Of a stretch of 64,000 bases of DNA, positions 8,842-18,043 are shown piece by piece (position 1 is the first letter of the stretch; each line of letters opens with the position of its first letter). Below the pieces are notes generated by a model. It ran no database searches, had not been told where the DNA came from, and worked only from the letters and a program-made list of their open reading frames with translations. The translations under genes were made by a program, and so were the position numbers. Source of the DNA: Epsilonproteobacteria bacterium tcs-49 (GTDB lineage Bacteria > Campylobacterota > Campylobacteria > Campylobacterales > Sulfurovaceae); assembly GCA_002049495.1 (NCBI GenBank), contig LLYS01000005.1:62001-126000 (forward strand), given 5' to 3'.

Positions 8842-9336
8842 ATGGCATTTTTAAGCAGTTTTGATATCAGCGGATACGGATTAACGGCACAGCGCCAGCG
8901 CATCAACGCGGTCAGTTCCAATATTGCCAACGCCAATACGACCAGAACCGACGAGGGAGGCCCCTACCGACGAAAAGAGGTTGTCTTTCAAGCTTTCAAC
9001 TTCGATAAAGTTTTAAATGATAAAATAAATGAAGATAGCAATATGCTCAAGTTCGAAGATCCCCTGGACGAAGGCGATCTGGGAAAAGAGCCAAATCCCG
9101 CACTCCACGGTGTGCGTGTGGATAAGATCGTACGTGACGACAGCGAACCGATCATGAAGTACGACCCCAGCCACCCAGATGCGAATGCGAAAGGCTATGT
9201 GGCGTTTCCAAATATTAACCCGGTGATCGAAATGGCCGATCTGATAGAAGCCACGCGAGCGTATCAAGCCAACGTATCCGCTTTCCAAAGCGCGAAAACC
9301 ATGGCAACGAGTGCGATAGAGATGATGAGGACTTAG
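8842..9336 (+). CDS. flgC: Flagellar proximal rod protein FlgC
   Basis: A 164-residue rod protein that stacks on FlgB. The axial-protein motif is VSSNIANANTTRTDEGGPYRRKEVVF (positions 24 onward), and the C terminus has NPVIEMADLIEATRAYQANVSAF, the conserved FlgC/FlgG-type end helix. An AGAGGACAG ribosome-binding site precedes the ATG. It lies 28 bases after flgB and 4 bases before fliE, clearly within one operon. Confidence 0.95.
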   Translation: MAFLSSFDISGYGLTAQRQRINAVSSNIANANTTRTDEGGPYRRKEVVFQAFNFDKVLNDKINEDSNMLKFEDPLDEGDLGKEPNPALHGVRVDKIVRDDSEPIMKYDPSHPDANAKGYVAFPNINPVIEMADLIEATRAYQANVSAFQSAKTMATSAIEMMRT

Positions 9337-9340
9337 ATAG

Positions 9341-9643
9341 ATGTCAAACATTAATGATATTAAACAATTAAACAATGTAAATACCTTAAATAAACCTGAC
9401 AGCAAAACCGATAAGTCCGGCGATCTTGATTTCGGGAAGATGCTTAAAGATACCATCAATGAATCAAATGCGATCCAGAAGGATTCCGAAGAGGCGCTTG
9501 CTGATATGGCTACCGGACAGATCAAAGATCTGCACCAGGCAGCCAAATCCATCGGAAAAGCTGAAGTCAACATGAAAATGATGCTTGAGGTAAGAAACAA
9601 AGCGATCACGGCATATAAAGAAATCCTGAAAACACAGATATAG
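9341..9643 (+). CDS. fliE: Flagellar hook-basal body junction protein FliE
   Basis: FliE links the MS ring to the proximal rod and gates rod-protein export. The 100-residue protein is mostly helical, and its C-terminal half (DLHQAAKSIGKAEVNMKMM followed by LEVRNKAITAYKEILKTQI) is the diagnostic FliE region. It is placed after flgC as in Campylobacter and Helicobacter. Only ten bases separate it from the PBP gene, so the flagellar transcript probably continues. Confidence 0.94.
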   Translation: MSNINDIKQLNNVNTLNKPDSKTDKSGDLDFGKMLKDTINESNAIQKDSEEALADMATGQIKDLHQAAKSIGKAEVNMKMMLEVRNKAITAYKEILKTQI

Positions 9644-9653
9644 CGGCTAGCCT

Positions 9654-11426
9654 ATGAAGCCTGAGGAACAGATCGCCCAGCAAAAGGTCAGAGTACTGAT
9701 CTTTTTCGCCCTTTTTGTATTTTTCACCGCCATCTTTCTTGCCAAAATGGGCTATGAGGCCCTGGGCGAGAGGGAACTTCCTCCCCAAAAAACCACCCTC
9801 CACAACAAATCGATGCGGGGCAAGATCATCAGCAAGGACGGCTTTACCCTCAGCGAATCCACCAAACTCTACAAAGCGATGATCTACGCCAAGGGGATCG
9901 AAGAGGGGAAGCGGGATCTGTTTATAAACCTGTTTAGTATCTACAGCGGTATGGACCCCAAGCGGGTACGCAAACGCCTGGGCAATTTCGACCGCACGGT
10001 GGTGCTGTCGTACAAGATCGATGCGACCAAGGCGAAATACCTCAAAGAGCTTTCCCGGAAACTGTACAAGCTGGGCGTTTACAAGCGCCTGCATAAAAGC
10101 GACGGCACTACCGTCACCTATAAACTCGAAATCCTCGAAAGCGGTGAATCCAGGGAGTTTTTCTACCTCGATACCCTCACTCCGCTTTTGGGGCACATGA
10201 CTAAAATCGACGATGACGGCTACACCAAACCGGCGGGTCTCAAGGGCGTAGAGCGCTCCTACGAGCGCGAACTCAGCAGCGGCGTCGACGGTAAATGGGA
10301 AGGCAAACGCGACGTTTTGGGCGATATCATCTTAGACAGCAACAGCATCCGCAAAGCCCGTCACGACGGATTTGACGTTTATCTCAATATCAACTTAAAG
10401 TTCCAAAAACGGGTTGAACAGATTCTTGATGAGTATCAAGAAAAGCTCCAAGCCCAGGAGATCATAGCGGTCGTCATGGACAGCATCAGCGGCAAGGTCC
10501 TCAGCTTCGCCTCTTCCAACCGCTATATTCCCGACAATATCAAGCAAAACCAGATCGGCTACCTCAATCCGACCGCGACGGAGTACCTTTACGAACCGGG
10601 GTCGGTGATCAAGCCCATCACCTTTACGATTTTGCTCGAACAGGACAAGGTCAATCCTTTGGAAATTATCAAAGTGGAAAACGGCCGCTACCGTCTCAAC
10701 GGCCACCTTATTACCGATGAGCACAAAAAGATGTGGCTCAGCGCGGAAAATATCCTGGTTTACTCTTCAAATATCGGTATCGCCAAGCTGGCCCAGCGCC
10801 TGGAGGGGTATGAGATGTATGAGGGGTTCAAGCGCTTTGGCTTGACGGAAAAAAGCGGCATCGACCTGCCCTATGAAAACGTGGGACGGATGAAATCCCT
10901 TTCCAAACTCAACCGTGCCATATATAAAGCCAACACCGGCTACGGCTACGGGCTGAGCGTAAATCTGATGCAGCTGCTGCGCGCCCATACGGTATTTAAC
11001 AACGGCGGCTATCTGCTCCAGCCCCAGGTGGTAAACTATATCCAAAAGGAGGATAAGCGCTATATCCAAAAGCCCCGGCGGCAGCAGATCCTCTCCTCCA
11101 CCGTCGCCGCGCAGATGAACGGGATTTTGCAGAAGGTGGTCAAAGAGGGCAGCGGCCAGCGCGCGCAGATCGAGGGGTTGAGCATCGGCGGGAAAACGGG
11201 AACGGCGCACATCTCCGTCAAGGGCCGCTACCGCAACTTGTACAACTCCACCTTCATAGGATTTGTCAATGATGAAAAGAATCGCTATAATATAGCCGTA
11301 CTGACCGTCAAACCGAAGAAAAAATATTATCACTTTGCATCGTTGACGTCGGTGCCGGTGTTCAAAGAGATCGCTTTGAAAATGATCGAACTGGACTTTT
11401 TGAAACCGCGGAAAAAGAAGGAGTAG
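9654..11426 (+). CDS. ftsI: Class B penicillin-binding protein, FtsI-type transpeptidase
   Basis: A 590-residue bitopic protein: short cytoplasmic N terminus, one membrane helix (about 14-32), a dimerisation domain and a transpeptidase domain that crosslinks peptidoglycan. The three active-site motifs are intact: SxxK at 317-320 (EPGSVIKP), SSN at 371-373 and KTG at 514-516. The order flgB-flgC-fliE-pbp matches Campylobacter jejuni, where the gene is called pbpB and treated as FtsI. Assignment to the divisome rather than elongation is inferred from that synteny. Confidence 0.88.
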   Translation: MKPEEQIAQQKVRVLIFFALFVFFTAIFLAKMGYEALGERELPPQKTTLHNKSMRGKIISKDGFTLSESTKLYKAMIYAKGIEEGKRDLFINLFSIYSGMDPKRVRKRLGNFDRTVVLSYKIDATKAKYLKELSRKLYKLGVYKRLHKSDGTTVTYKLEILESGESREFFYLDTLTPLLGHMTKIDDDGYTKPAGLKGVERSYERELSSGVDGKWEGKRDVLGDIILDSNSIRKARHDGFDVYLNINLKFQKRVEQILDEYQEKLQAQEIIAVVMDSISGKVLSFASSNRYIPDNIKQNQIGYLNPTATEYLYEPGSVIKPITFTILLEQDKVNPLEIIKVENGRYRLNGHLITDEHKKMWLSAENILVYSSNIGIAKLAQRLEGYEMYEGFKRFGLTEKSGIDLPYENVGRMKSLSKLNRAIYKANTGYGYGLSVNLMQLLRAHTVFNNGGYLLQPQVVNYIQKEDKRYIQKPRRQQILSSTVAAQMNGILQKVVKEGSGQRAQIEGLSIGGKTGTAHISVKGRYRNLYNSTFIGFVNDEKNRYNIAVLTVKPKKKYYHFASLTSVPVFKEIALKMIELDFLKPRKKKE

Positions 11427-11427
11427 C

Positions 11428-11727
11428 ATGGCTTTGGAACATAAAGAAAAGGTAGATACCAAACTGGCTTTTCCCAAAAAGTATGAAGTTTTGTTACACA
11501 ACGATGATTATACGACGATGGATTTCGTCATCGAGATACTAAAAGAGTTTTTCAATAAAAGCGAGCACGATGCATACAATATCATGCTCAAAATACACAA
11601 GCAGGGCTTAGCCGTCTGCGGCGTATACACCAAAGAGATCGCCGAGACCAAGGTTGAACAGGTCACCGCCGCGGCGAAACAAAACGGCTTCCCGCTGCTT
11701 GCGACCATGAGGAAGCAAGATGATTAG
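11428..11727 (+). CDS. clpS: ClpS, N-degron adaptor of ClpA
   Basis: A 99-residue adaptor that binds proteins with N-terminal Leu, Phe, Trp or Tyr and passes them to ClpAP. The core YEVLLHNDDYTTMDFVIEIL contains the conserved acidic pair and Met/Val pocket that grip the destabilising residue, and the preceding charged tail is the flexible segment that enters ClpA. The start lies one base after the PBP stop, and the stop lies inside clpA. Confidence 0.95.
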   Translation: MALEHKEKVDTKLAFPKKYEVLLHNDDYTTMDFVIEILKEFFNKSEHDAYNIMLKIHKQGLAVCGVYTKEIAETKVEQVTAAAKQNGFPLLATMRKQDD

Positions 11728-13837
11728 TAAAGAGTTAAACGAAGTTTTTCAAAGCGCCATAGAGTTTGCCAAAGAGTACAACCATGAGTATTTAACCCTG
11801 GAACACCTGTTTTTAGCCTGCCTGCGCCACCAGCAGGGGGTAGGCATCTTTGAGAGCCTGCAGGTGGATATCGAGAGTATGAAAAAGGAGTTGATGCACT
11901 ACGTCGTAGCGCACAACGAATCCCTCTCCGCACCCAAGGAGCCGGTGGAGACCATGGCACTTTCACGGGTACTGGAGCGGATGATGATCCATATCCAAAG
12001 CTCGGGCAAGGAAAACGCCACCGTGGGCGACTTTATCGTCGCGGCCACCAGCGAAGAGGAATCGATCAGCGCGTACCTGCTGAGCAAGTATGCCGTGGAT
12101 CGGTTAGATATTCTTGAAGTGATCGCCCACGACGAACCCGTGGTAGAGGTCAAGGAGCAAAAGCAGGAGAAAAAAAGTCCCCTGGAGCAGTTTTGTACCC
12201 ACCTGAACAAGATAAAACACAAGATCGACCCCATCATCGGCCGCGAAAGCGAGGTGGAGCGGGTGTATCAAATCCTGGAGCGCAAAAAGAAAAACAATCC
12301 CCTGCTCGTAGGCGAAGCGGGCGTGGGCAAAAGCGCCATCGTCGAAGGGGTGGTTTTGCAAGATGACAAATATGAAATCTACTCCCTCGATATCGCCGCT
12401 TTGATGGCGGGGACGAAGTACCGGGGCGAGTTTGAAAAGCGCTTGAAAGTGGTGATCGAAGAGCTCAAACAGATCCCAAACAGCGTTTTGTTTATCGACG
12501 AGATCCACACAATCGTGGGCAGCGGGGCGACCAACGGATCGAGCATGGATATGTCCAATCTGCTCAAACCCGCCCTGGCAAAATCGGAGATCAAGTGCAT
12601 CGGCGCGACGACCTATGAGGAGTACCGCAACTATATCCTCAAAGACAAAGCCCTCAGCCGCCGCTTCAGCAAGGTCGATATCAAAGAACCCGGCAGCGGC
12701 GATACCCTTAAGATCCTGACGGGGCTGAAACCGCTGTATGAGAAACACCACGGCGTCAAATACAGCCAAAACGCCCTCAAACAGGCGATCTACCTCTCAA
12801 AACGCTATATCCACGACCATTTTCTGCCCGATAAAGCGATCGATATCATCGATGAAGCGGGCAGCCTGTTCAAACGCAAAAACAAAACCCATATCAACAG
12901 TAAAGATATCGAAAAGGTGGTAGCGAAGATGCTCAATCTCACCGGCATCAAAAGCGACAAGGAGCATTTGAAAAATTTGGAAAACCACCTCAAAGCCCGC
13001 ATCATCAACCAGGATGACGCGATCAAAGTGCTGACCCGGGCGATCAAGCGTTCGCATCTGAAACTGGACCGGGAAAAACCCATGGGCAGCTTTATGTTTG
13101 TCGGCCCGACCGGTGTGGGGAAAACGGAGCTTTCCAAGCAGTTGGCCAAAGAGTTGGATATGCACTTCTTAAAATTTGACATGAGCGAGTATATGCACAG
13201 CCACACCGTCAGCCGCCTCGTGGGTTCCCCTCCGGGATACGTGGGTTATGAAGAGGGGGGACTGCTGACAGAACAGATCCGCAAACACCCCCACAGCGTC
13301 GTCGTCTTTGACGAGATCGAAAAGGCCGACAGCAGCCTGATCAACATCTTTTTACAGCTGCTTGACAGTGCGCAGCTAACCGACAACAGCGGTCATGTGG
13401 CTGACTTTAAAAACTGTATCGTGATCATGACCAGCAACCTGGGGGCAAACGACAGTGAAGCGATGGGTTTCGTGGGCGGAGAGAGCCGCTACGAATCCGC
13501 GCTCAAAGAGTACTTCAGCCCCGAATTTCTCAACCGCATCGAAACGCAGGTGGTGTTTAACCAGCTTGATGCCAAAGATATGGAAAAGATCACCAAATTG
13601 GAGCTGCACGAACTGGAACAAAAGCTTAAAAACGTCACCATCGACATCACGCCCGCCGCCCTGCGGGAGTTGGCGAAGATGGGGTACGACAAACGCTACG
13701 GCGCGAGAAACCTGCAGCGCACCGTCGATGAAAAGATCGTCACGGTGTTGACTGATGAGATTCTCTTTGGCAAGCTGCAAAAGGGCGGCACGGTCAAGAT
13801 CGGCTATAACAAAGGGTTAACCTTTCGCTATGTTTAA
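11720..13837 (+). CDS. clpA: ClpA, ATP-dependent unfoldase of ClpAP protease
   Basis: A 705-residue AAA+ unfoldase with a Clp N-domain, which binds ClpS, and two ATPase modules. Walker A motifs are GEAGVGKSA near 197-205 and GPTGVGKTE near 461-469; Walker B VLFIDEIH and VVVFDEIEKA follow. The MGF tripeptide in EAMGFVGGE near residue 585 takes the place of the IGF/IGL loop that docks ClpP. The linker between modules is short, without the ClpB middle coiled coil, which confirms ClpA. It overlaps clpS by eight bases and aat by eight bases. No clpP is in the window. Confidence 0.95.
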   Translation: MISKELNEVFQSAIEFAKEYNHEYLTLEHLFLACLRHQQGVGIFESLQVDIESMKKELMHYVVAHNESLSAPKEPVETMALSRVLERMMIHIQSSGKENATVGDFIVAATSEEESISAYLLSKYAVDRLDILEVIAHDEPVVEVKEQKQEKKSPLEQFCTHLNKIKHKIDPIIGRESEVERVYQILERKKKNNPLLVGEAGVGKSAIVEGVVLQDDKYEIYSLDIAALMAGTKYRGEFEKRLKVVIEELKQIPNSVLFIDEIHTIVGSGATNGSSMDMSNLLKPALAKSEIKCIGATTYEEYRNYILKDKALSRRFSKVDIKEPGSGDTLKILTGLKPLYEKHHGVKYSQNALKQAIYLSKRYIHDHFLPDKAIDIIDEAGSLFKRKNKTHINSKDIEKVVAKMLNLTGIKSDKEHLKNLENHLKARIINQDDAIKVLTRAIKRSHLKLDREKPMGSFMFVGPTGVGKTELSKQLAKELDMHFLKFDMSEYMHSHTVSRLVGSPPGYVGYEEGGLLTEQIRKHPHSVVVFDEIEKADSSLINIFLQLLDSAQLTDNSGHVADFKNCIVIMTSNLGANDSEAMGFVGGESRYESALKEYFSPEFLNRIETQVVFNQLDAKDMEKITKLELHELEQKLKNVTIDITPAALRELAKMGYDKRYGARNLQRTVDEKIVTVLTDEILFGKLQKGGTVKIGYNKGLTFRYV

Positions 13838-14549
13838 CGCTCCCCCCATTCCCCGATTGGGGTATGATCATATCTTCCCCGACCCCAAAGAGGCGATGGA
13901 GGAGGGGCTGCTGGCTTACGGCGGCGATCTGAACCCCGACCGGGTGTTGACCGCCTACCGCAAAGGGATCTTCCCCTGGTTCAACCCCGGCGATCCCATC
14001 CTCTGGTGGTCGCCCAACCCCCGGGCACTGCTCTTTCCAAAGCAGTTTAAATGTTCCAGATCCCTGCGCAGGACCCTGCGCAACAAACCCCACGACATCT
14101 ACTTCGACCGCAACTTTGAAGCGGTCATTCGCCACTGTTCCACCGTCCCCAGAGAGGATCAGGATGGCAGCTGGATCACCAAAGAGATGATCAACACCTA
14201 CTTGCTGCTGCATCAAAGGGGATTTGCCCACAGCGTGGAGATCTATATGGATAATCAACTCGTAGGCGGTCTTTACGGAGTCAGCATCGGCAGCGCCTTT
14301 TTCGGCGAATCGATGTTTACCCTGCGGCGCGACGCTTCGAAGATGGCGTTTTACTACCTCTGCGAATTTGCCAAGATCCACGGCTTTGATTATATCGATT
14401 GCCAAATGCCCACGCCCCATCTGGAAAGCTTGGGCGCGGTTGCCGTAGAGCGGGACGATTTTCTCGACCTGCTTGAAATCTCCAACTTTAAAAGATCGGT
14501 TTTGGGCGATTGGCAGGAGGCGTGGGAGGGTCAAAAAGATGCGGATTGA
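13830..14549 (+). CDS. aat: Leucyl/phenylalanyl-tRNA-protein transferase
   Basis: Aat transfers Leu or Phe from aminoacyl-tRNA to proteins with N-terminal Lys or Arg, creating degrons for ClpS. The protein is 239 residues. Characteristic segments are [39 protein letters not shown] and [18 protein letters not shown] followed by the GNAT-like C-terminal fold with [14 protein letters not shown]. It overlaps both clpA and the next gene, so substrate marking, recognition and unfolding are encoded in one coupled set. No ATE/Bpt transferase is nearby. Confidence 0.95.
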   Translation: MFNAPPIPRLGYDHIFPDPKEAMEEGLLAYGGDLNPDRVLTAYRKGIFPWFNPGDPILWWSPNPRALLFPKQFKCSRSLRRTLRNKPHDIYFDRNFEAVIRHCSTVPREDQDGSWITKEMINTYLLLHQRGFAHSVEIYMDNQLVGGLYGVSIGSAFFGESMFTLRRDASKMAFYYLCEFAKIHGFDYIDCQMPTPHLESLGAVAVERDDFLDLLEISNFKRSVLGDWQEAWEGQKDAD

Positions 14550-14958
14550 ACAAACGACGCTTACCCTGCCCCCTTTTCCCCGGGGTTTTCACCTCATCAC
14601 CGATCATATCATCGAGGGGTTTCCCGCAATCGGGGATTTTGATACGGCGATACTGCATCTGTTTTTGCAGCATACCAGCGCATCGCTGAGCCTCAATGAA
14701 AACGCCGATCCTACGGTGCGCCGGGACCTGGAGGCGCTGTGCAGCGACCTCTTCGACGACAAAGCCTATTACCGCCACACCTACGAAGGTACGGATGATA
14801 TGCCCGCCCACGTCAAAAGCGCCATGCTGGGCGTTTCGCTGAACCTCCCCGTGACAAAGGGCCGATTAAATCTGGGCACCTGGCAGGGGATCTATCTCGG
14901 AGAGCACCGAGACAGGGGCGGTTCCAGAAGGATCGTCGCTACCCTTACCGGTCGCTAG
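14539..14958 (+). CDS. YjbQ/UPF0047 family protein (thiamin phosphate synthase-like)
   Basis: The start is ATG at 14539, inside the aat 3' end; the frame is open farther upstream only as an aat shadow. The 139-residue protein belongs to the YjbQ family: [20 protein letters not shown] and the C-terminal [20 protein letters not shown] are the signature segments with conserved His and Asn. Family members have weak thiamin-phosphate-synthase activity in vitro, but the physiological role is unsettled. It ends the flgB-to-yjbQ run. Its last 14 bases overlap the end of the GGDEF remnant on the other strand. Confidence 0.88.
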   Translation: MRIEQTTLTLPPFPRGFHLITDHIIEGFPAIGDFDTAILHLFLQHTSASLSLNENADPTVRRDLEALCSDLFDDKAYYRHTYEGTDDMPAHVKSAMLGVSLNLPVTKGRLNLGTWQGIYLGEHRDRGGSRRIVATLTGR

Positions 14959-15225
14959 CTTGTACGACAATTCGATTTCTCCCCCCGGCTTTGGCTTCAT
15001 ATAGCGCGTCATCGGCCCCACCGGCCTATGACGTCGGTTTTTCGCACATGGCTTTGAAAGATACCGGCAAACCGGGTGAGTACTTTGTCGCCGATTTGGT
15101 GTCCGTAGCCGTCGTTGACGGATTTGAAGCGGTCGATATCGAGCAAACACAAACTAAACGTGTGCGGGTACCTTTGGTTTCTGCCTACTTCGCCGGAAGG
15201 GTAGTACAGTACCGTTTAAGCGGTT
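14945..15225 (-). pseudogene. Broken GGDEF (diguanylate cyclase) domain remnant
   Basis: No intact gene lies here, but the minus strand translates in pieces to a recognisable GGDEF domain. From about 15190 down to 15016 it reads EVGRNQRYPHTFSLCLLDID, then RFKSVNDGYGH..., ending VIGRWG. The frame then shifts by one and resumes at 15014 with DDALYEAKAGGRNRIVVQ and a stop at 14945-14947. About 55 residues including GGEEF itself are missing, so an internal deletion not divisible by three is the simplest explanation. A single-base loss near 15191 breaks the preceding RYCTTLPA segment from EVGR. Nothing recognisable was found at 15226-15350. Confidence 0.75.
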
Positions 15226-15350
15226 TTGCCGTAGCGTAGCCCTTGACCACACCGGCGCTCTTTTGTATTGATCATCTGTGGATAATATCGAGTTCACCCA
15301 TCGGTAAATTACTTCCCACAACAAAACAGAGCTTTACCGCAATCGTTATA

Positions 15351-17543
15351 TCACACAAAACAGCCTGAGCCAAGATCGCGCAGGGATCTCTCCACCTCCC
15401 CTGCCGCCGAAGGCTTGTGGTGCAGATACCCCTGTATCTGCTCGCACCCGTTTTGCAGTAAAAACGCTTCCTGCTCCCTGGTCTCGACCCCTTCCGCGAT
15501 CACGGTGAGTTGAAAACTTTTTGCCATGGCGATGATCGCTTTGACCATCTCCTCATCGTTTTGATCCCCGGGGATATCCCGGACAAAGGATTGGTCGATT
15601 TTGAGCTTATCGATAGGCAGCCGCTTTAGATACGCCAGGGAGGAGTATCCGGTACCGAAATCATCCATAGCGATCTCGATTCCGAAATCCGCAAGGGCTT
15701 TGAGCTTTTCGATACTGGAATCGGGATTTTTCATAATCTGGGTTTCGGTCACTTCCAAAGCCAGGGATTCGGGCCCCATCTGCGCCTGCCGCAAAGCGTT
15801 TTGTACCTTCTTTATAAAGCCCTCGTCCTCCAGCCACAGCGGAGAAAGGTTCAGCGAAAGCCTGCCCGGTTCATATCCCGCCTCCTGCCACGCTTTCCAG
15901 CGCCGCAGACAGCGATGCATCATCCACTCATCCAACTGTAAGATAAACCCCGTCTCCTCCGCAAAGGGGATAAACTTTCCGGGAGGGACCATCCCCTTTT
16001 GCGGATGTTTCCAGCGTATGAGCGCTTCCATCCCGACAAGCTTGCCGCTGTGGCGGTCAAACTGCATCTGAAAATGGGGTTCAAACTCTTCATTCTCCAA
16101 CGCACGGCGCATCTGTACGGCCAGTTCCATATGCGCAAACGCCTGCCGGGTCATGTCGGCTTTATAGAATTGATAACTGCTGCGGTTATCCTTTTTTGCC
16201 CTGTCCAACGCCGAATCGGCGTATTTGAGCAGCTCGTCGTGATAGGAGGAGTCCTCGGGAAAAAAGGAGATACCGATGCTGCAATTGATATAGATCCCGT
16301 GTCCCCCTAGCTGCATCGGCTTATCGATTTCCCGCTTGATCCGCTCAACGGTGTTGATCACCTCTTCAACCGATTCTATGTCGCTGAGAATAAGGGCGTA
16401 CTCGTCGCTGCTGATACGCGCAAGCATATCCCTGCTGTGGACAAACGCTATCAACTTTTGCGCCACGGTAACCAAAACCCGATCTCCCGTTTCATGTCCC
16501 AAAGAATCGTTTATCGTTTTAAAGCGGTCGATATCGAGCAGCACCACCGCCAGACGCTCTTTGTTCTGCCGTGCCCGCGCGACGTAGTGTTCCAGCGTAT
16601 GGACAAAAAAGCTGCGGTTGGAAAGGTGGGTGAGTTTATCATACTGCTCGATATAGCGCAAATTATTGCGCGTACGCATCAGTTCGCGGGTACGCGCTTC
16701 AACCATACGCCGGAAGACAAGCATCAAAACCAGCGAGATGACAAAACCGCCGATGACGAGTCCCAAGCTCCATAAAAGCCATGGGGGCAGATGGATATGG
16801 TTATCCAGCGTTTTTAAAAGCTTCTCTTTGGCGGTGTAATACACCGACTCCCTATCCGATTTCAAGCTGCGAAGCTCCTCATCGATCTGTTTTGCGAGCG
16901 CTTCGCGGCCAAAAGGGTAGGCAAATTTCAACTCCGAGGGTTTGATCAGGATATCGGTTTTTTTCAACCCGTAGTGCTTTTTTTGTCTCTCCCCGTGGAA
17001 TCTGTTGATCAGGATCGCTTCGGCCCGCCCGGTTTTTACGCCTTCCAACCCCTCTTTAAAACTCGCGACACGCACATAGCGGGGAGTGATACCAAAGGCT
17101 TCGGCCCGCTCTTTGATGGCAAAAGCCTGGATACTGTCTTTCAAAACGGCGATCCTTTTACCGTCAAGGTCAAGAATCGACTCGATCTTGCTGCCTTTGA
17201 CCTTATACACCGCGGACCAGCTGGAGAGTACCACCTCTTTTGAAAAGATAAAGCGCTCCCGCCTGGGAAGGGTTTCGGCTACGTCGGGCATAATATCAAG
17301 CTTGCCGCTTTCTAGCTGCCGCAAACATTCGCTCCAGCTGCATCTGCTGTATTCCAGCTTCCAATCCCGCTTCTTGGCGATTGCATCTAAAATCGTAACG
17401 AAAAAGCCGTCCGGTTTTTGCCGTGCGTCCATAAAGATTTTGGGCGGATTTTGGTAAAGCCCTACCCGATACACTTCCCGTGCATCCGCCTGCTGCGTCG
17501 ACAGCAGCAACACAACGGCGACAACGCCCCCGATCCTACGCAT
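15351..17543 (-). CDS. Periplasmic-sensor GGDEF/EAL protein, probable c-di-GMP phosphodiesterase
   Basis: The chosen ATG at 17543 follows AAAGGATAAGG and gives a signal peptide; 730 residues result. Residues about 24-230 form a solute-binding domain of the SBP_bac_3 type (EVYRVGLYQNPPKIF, SGKLDIMPDVAETLPR), then comes one membrane helix (about 253-278), a GGDEF domain and an EAL domain. The GGDEF site is SSDEY at 378-382, so cyclase activity is unlikely. The EAL domain keeps EALIRW at 506-511, EVTET, DDFGTGYSS, DKLKID and EGVET, as in active phosphodiesterases. It probably links a periplasmic small molecule, perhaps an amino acid, to c-di-GMP breakdown. Confidence 0.88.
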   Translation of the reverse strand: MRRIGGVVAVVLLLSTQQADAREVYRVGLYQNPPKIFMDARQKPDGFFVTILDAIAKKRDWKLEYSRCSWSECLRQLESGKLDIMPDVAETLPRRERFIFSKEVVLSSWSAVYKVKGSKIESILDLDGKRIAVLKDSIQAFAIKERAEAFGITPRYVRVASFKEGLEGVKTGRAEAILINRFHGERQKKHYGLKKTDILIKPSELKFAYPFGREALAKQIDEELRSLKSDRESVYYTAKEKLLKTLDNHIHLPPWLLWSLGLVIGGFVISLVLMLVFRRMVEARTRELMRTRNNLRYIEQYDKLTHLSNRSFFVHTLEHYVARARQNKERLAVVLLDIDRFKTINDSLGHETGDRVLVTVAQKLIAFVHSRDMLARISSDEYALILSDIESVEEVINTVERIKREIDKPMQLGGHGIYINCSIGISFFPEDSSYHDELLKYADSALDRAKKDNRSSYQFYKADMTRQAFAHMELAVQMRRALENEEFEPHFQMQFDRHSGKLVGMEALIRWKHPQKGMVPPGKFIPFAEETGFILQLDEWMMHRCLRRWKAWQEAGYEPGRLSLNLSPLWLEDEGFIKKVQNALRQAQMGPESLALEVTETQIMKNPDSSIEKLKALADFGIEIAMDDFGTGYSSLAYLKRLPIDKLKIDQSFVRDIPGDQNDEEMVKAIIAMAKSFQLTVIAEGVETREQEAFLLQNGCEQIQGYLHHKPSAAGEVERSLRDLGSGCFV

Positions 17544-17688
17544 CCTTATCCTTTCAAAAGTTCTTTGCAATAATAGCATATTTGAGCAAATAGGGTATGA
17601 AAAACGGCCTTGCGTCTTTTGGCAACATCACGCTTGAAATATGCTATCATTGGTAATAGCATTTTATCCCAACTGTAAGGAGTAAAAG

Positions 17689-18033
17689 ATGAAAACGTTT
17701 CTGACCGCAGCGATATTGACCTCCCTGGCACTGGCGGCAGGGCCCATGGGTTTCGAAGATTTTGACGCCGACAACGACGGCAAAGTTACGGCTGAAGAGT
17801 TCAGCGCGCAGCAGGCGAAAAATATGCAAGAACGTGCACAAAGCGGAGCACCCATGCGCAATGCGGGCAACGCTCCGGGATTTGGACAGATGGATCAAAA
17901 CGGTGACGGGATCATGACCCGTGAAGAGTTTAACGCACACCGCGCCAACCGGATGCGGCAACGCACCGTGCCGGCGCAGCGCAAAGGTATGGGCCAAAGC
18001 CGAGGACAGGGCATGGGAATGGGGCGAAATTAA
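17689..18033 (+). CDS. Secreted EF-hand calcium-binding protein
   Basis: A 114-residue protein with a signal peptide (about 1-17) and two EF-hand loops: D26-E37 (DADNDGKVTAEE) and D69-E80 (DQNGDGIMTREE). Both have the acidic residues at positions 1, 3, 5 and 12 or acceptable replacements needed to bind calcium. The C terminus is rich in Arg, Gln, Gly and Met with no domain. AAGGAG precedes the ATG. It stands alone between divergent and convergent neighbours. Location is probably periplasmic; the role is unknown. Confidence 0.82.
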   Translation: MKTFLTAAILTSLALAAGPMGFEDFDADNDGKVTAEEFSAQQAKNMQERAQSGAPMRNAGNAPGFGQMDQNGDGIMTREEFNAHRANRMRQRTVPAQRKGMGQSRGQGMGMGRN

Positions 18034-18043
18034 CCTCCCTCCC

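Noticed and set aside
14866-15150. Minus-strand open frame of 94 codons ahead of the YjbQ end
   Set aside because: It is in a different frame from the GGDEF remnant and encodes no recognisable protein; the remnant frames explain the region better.
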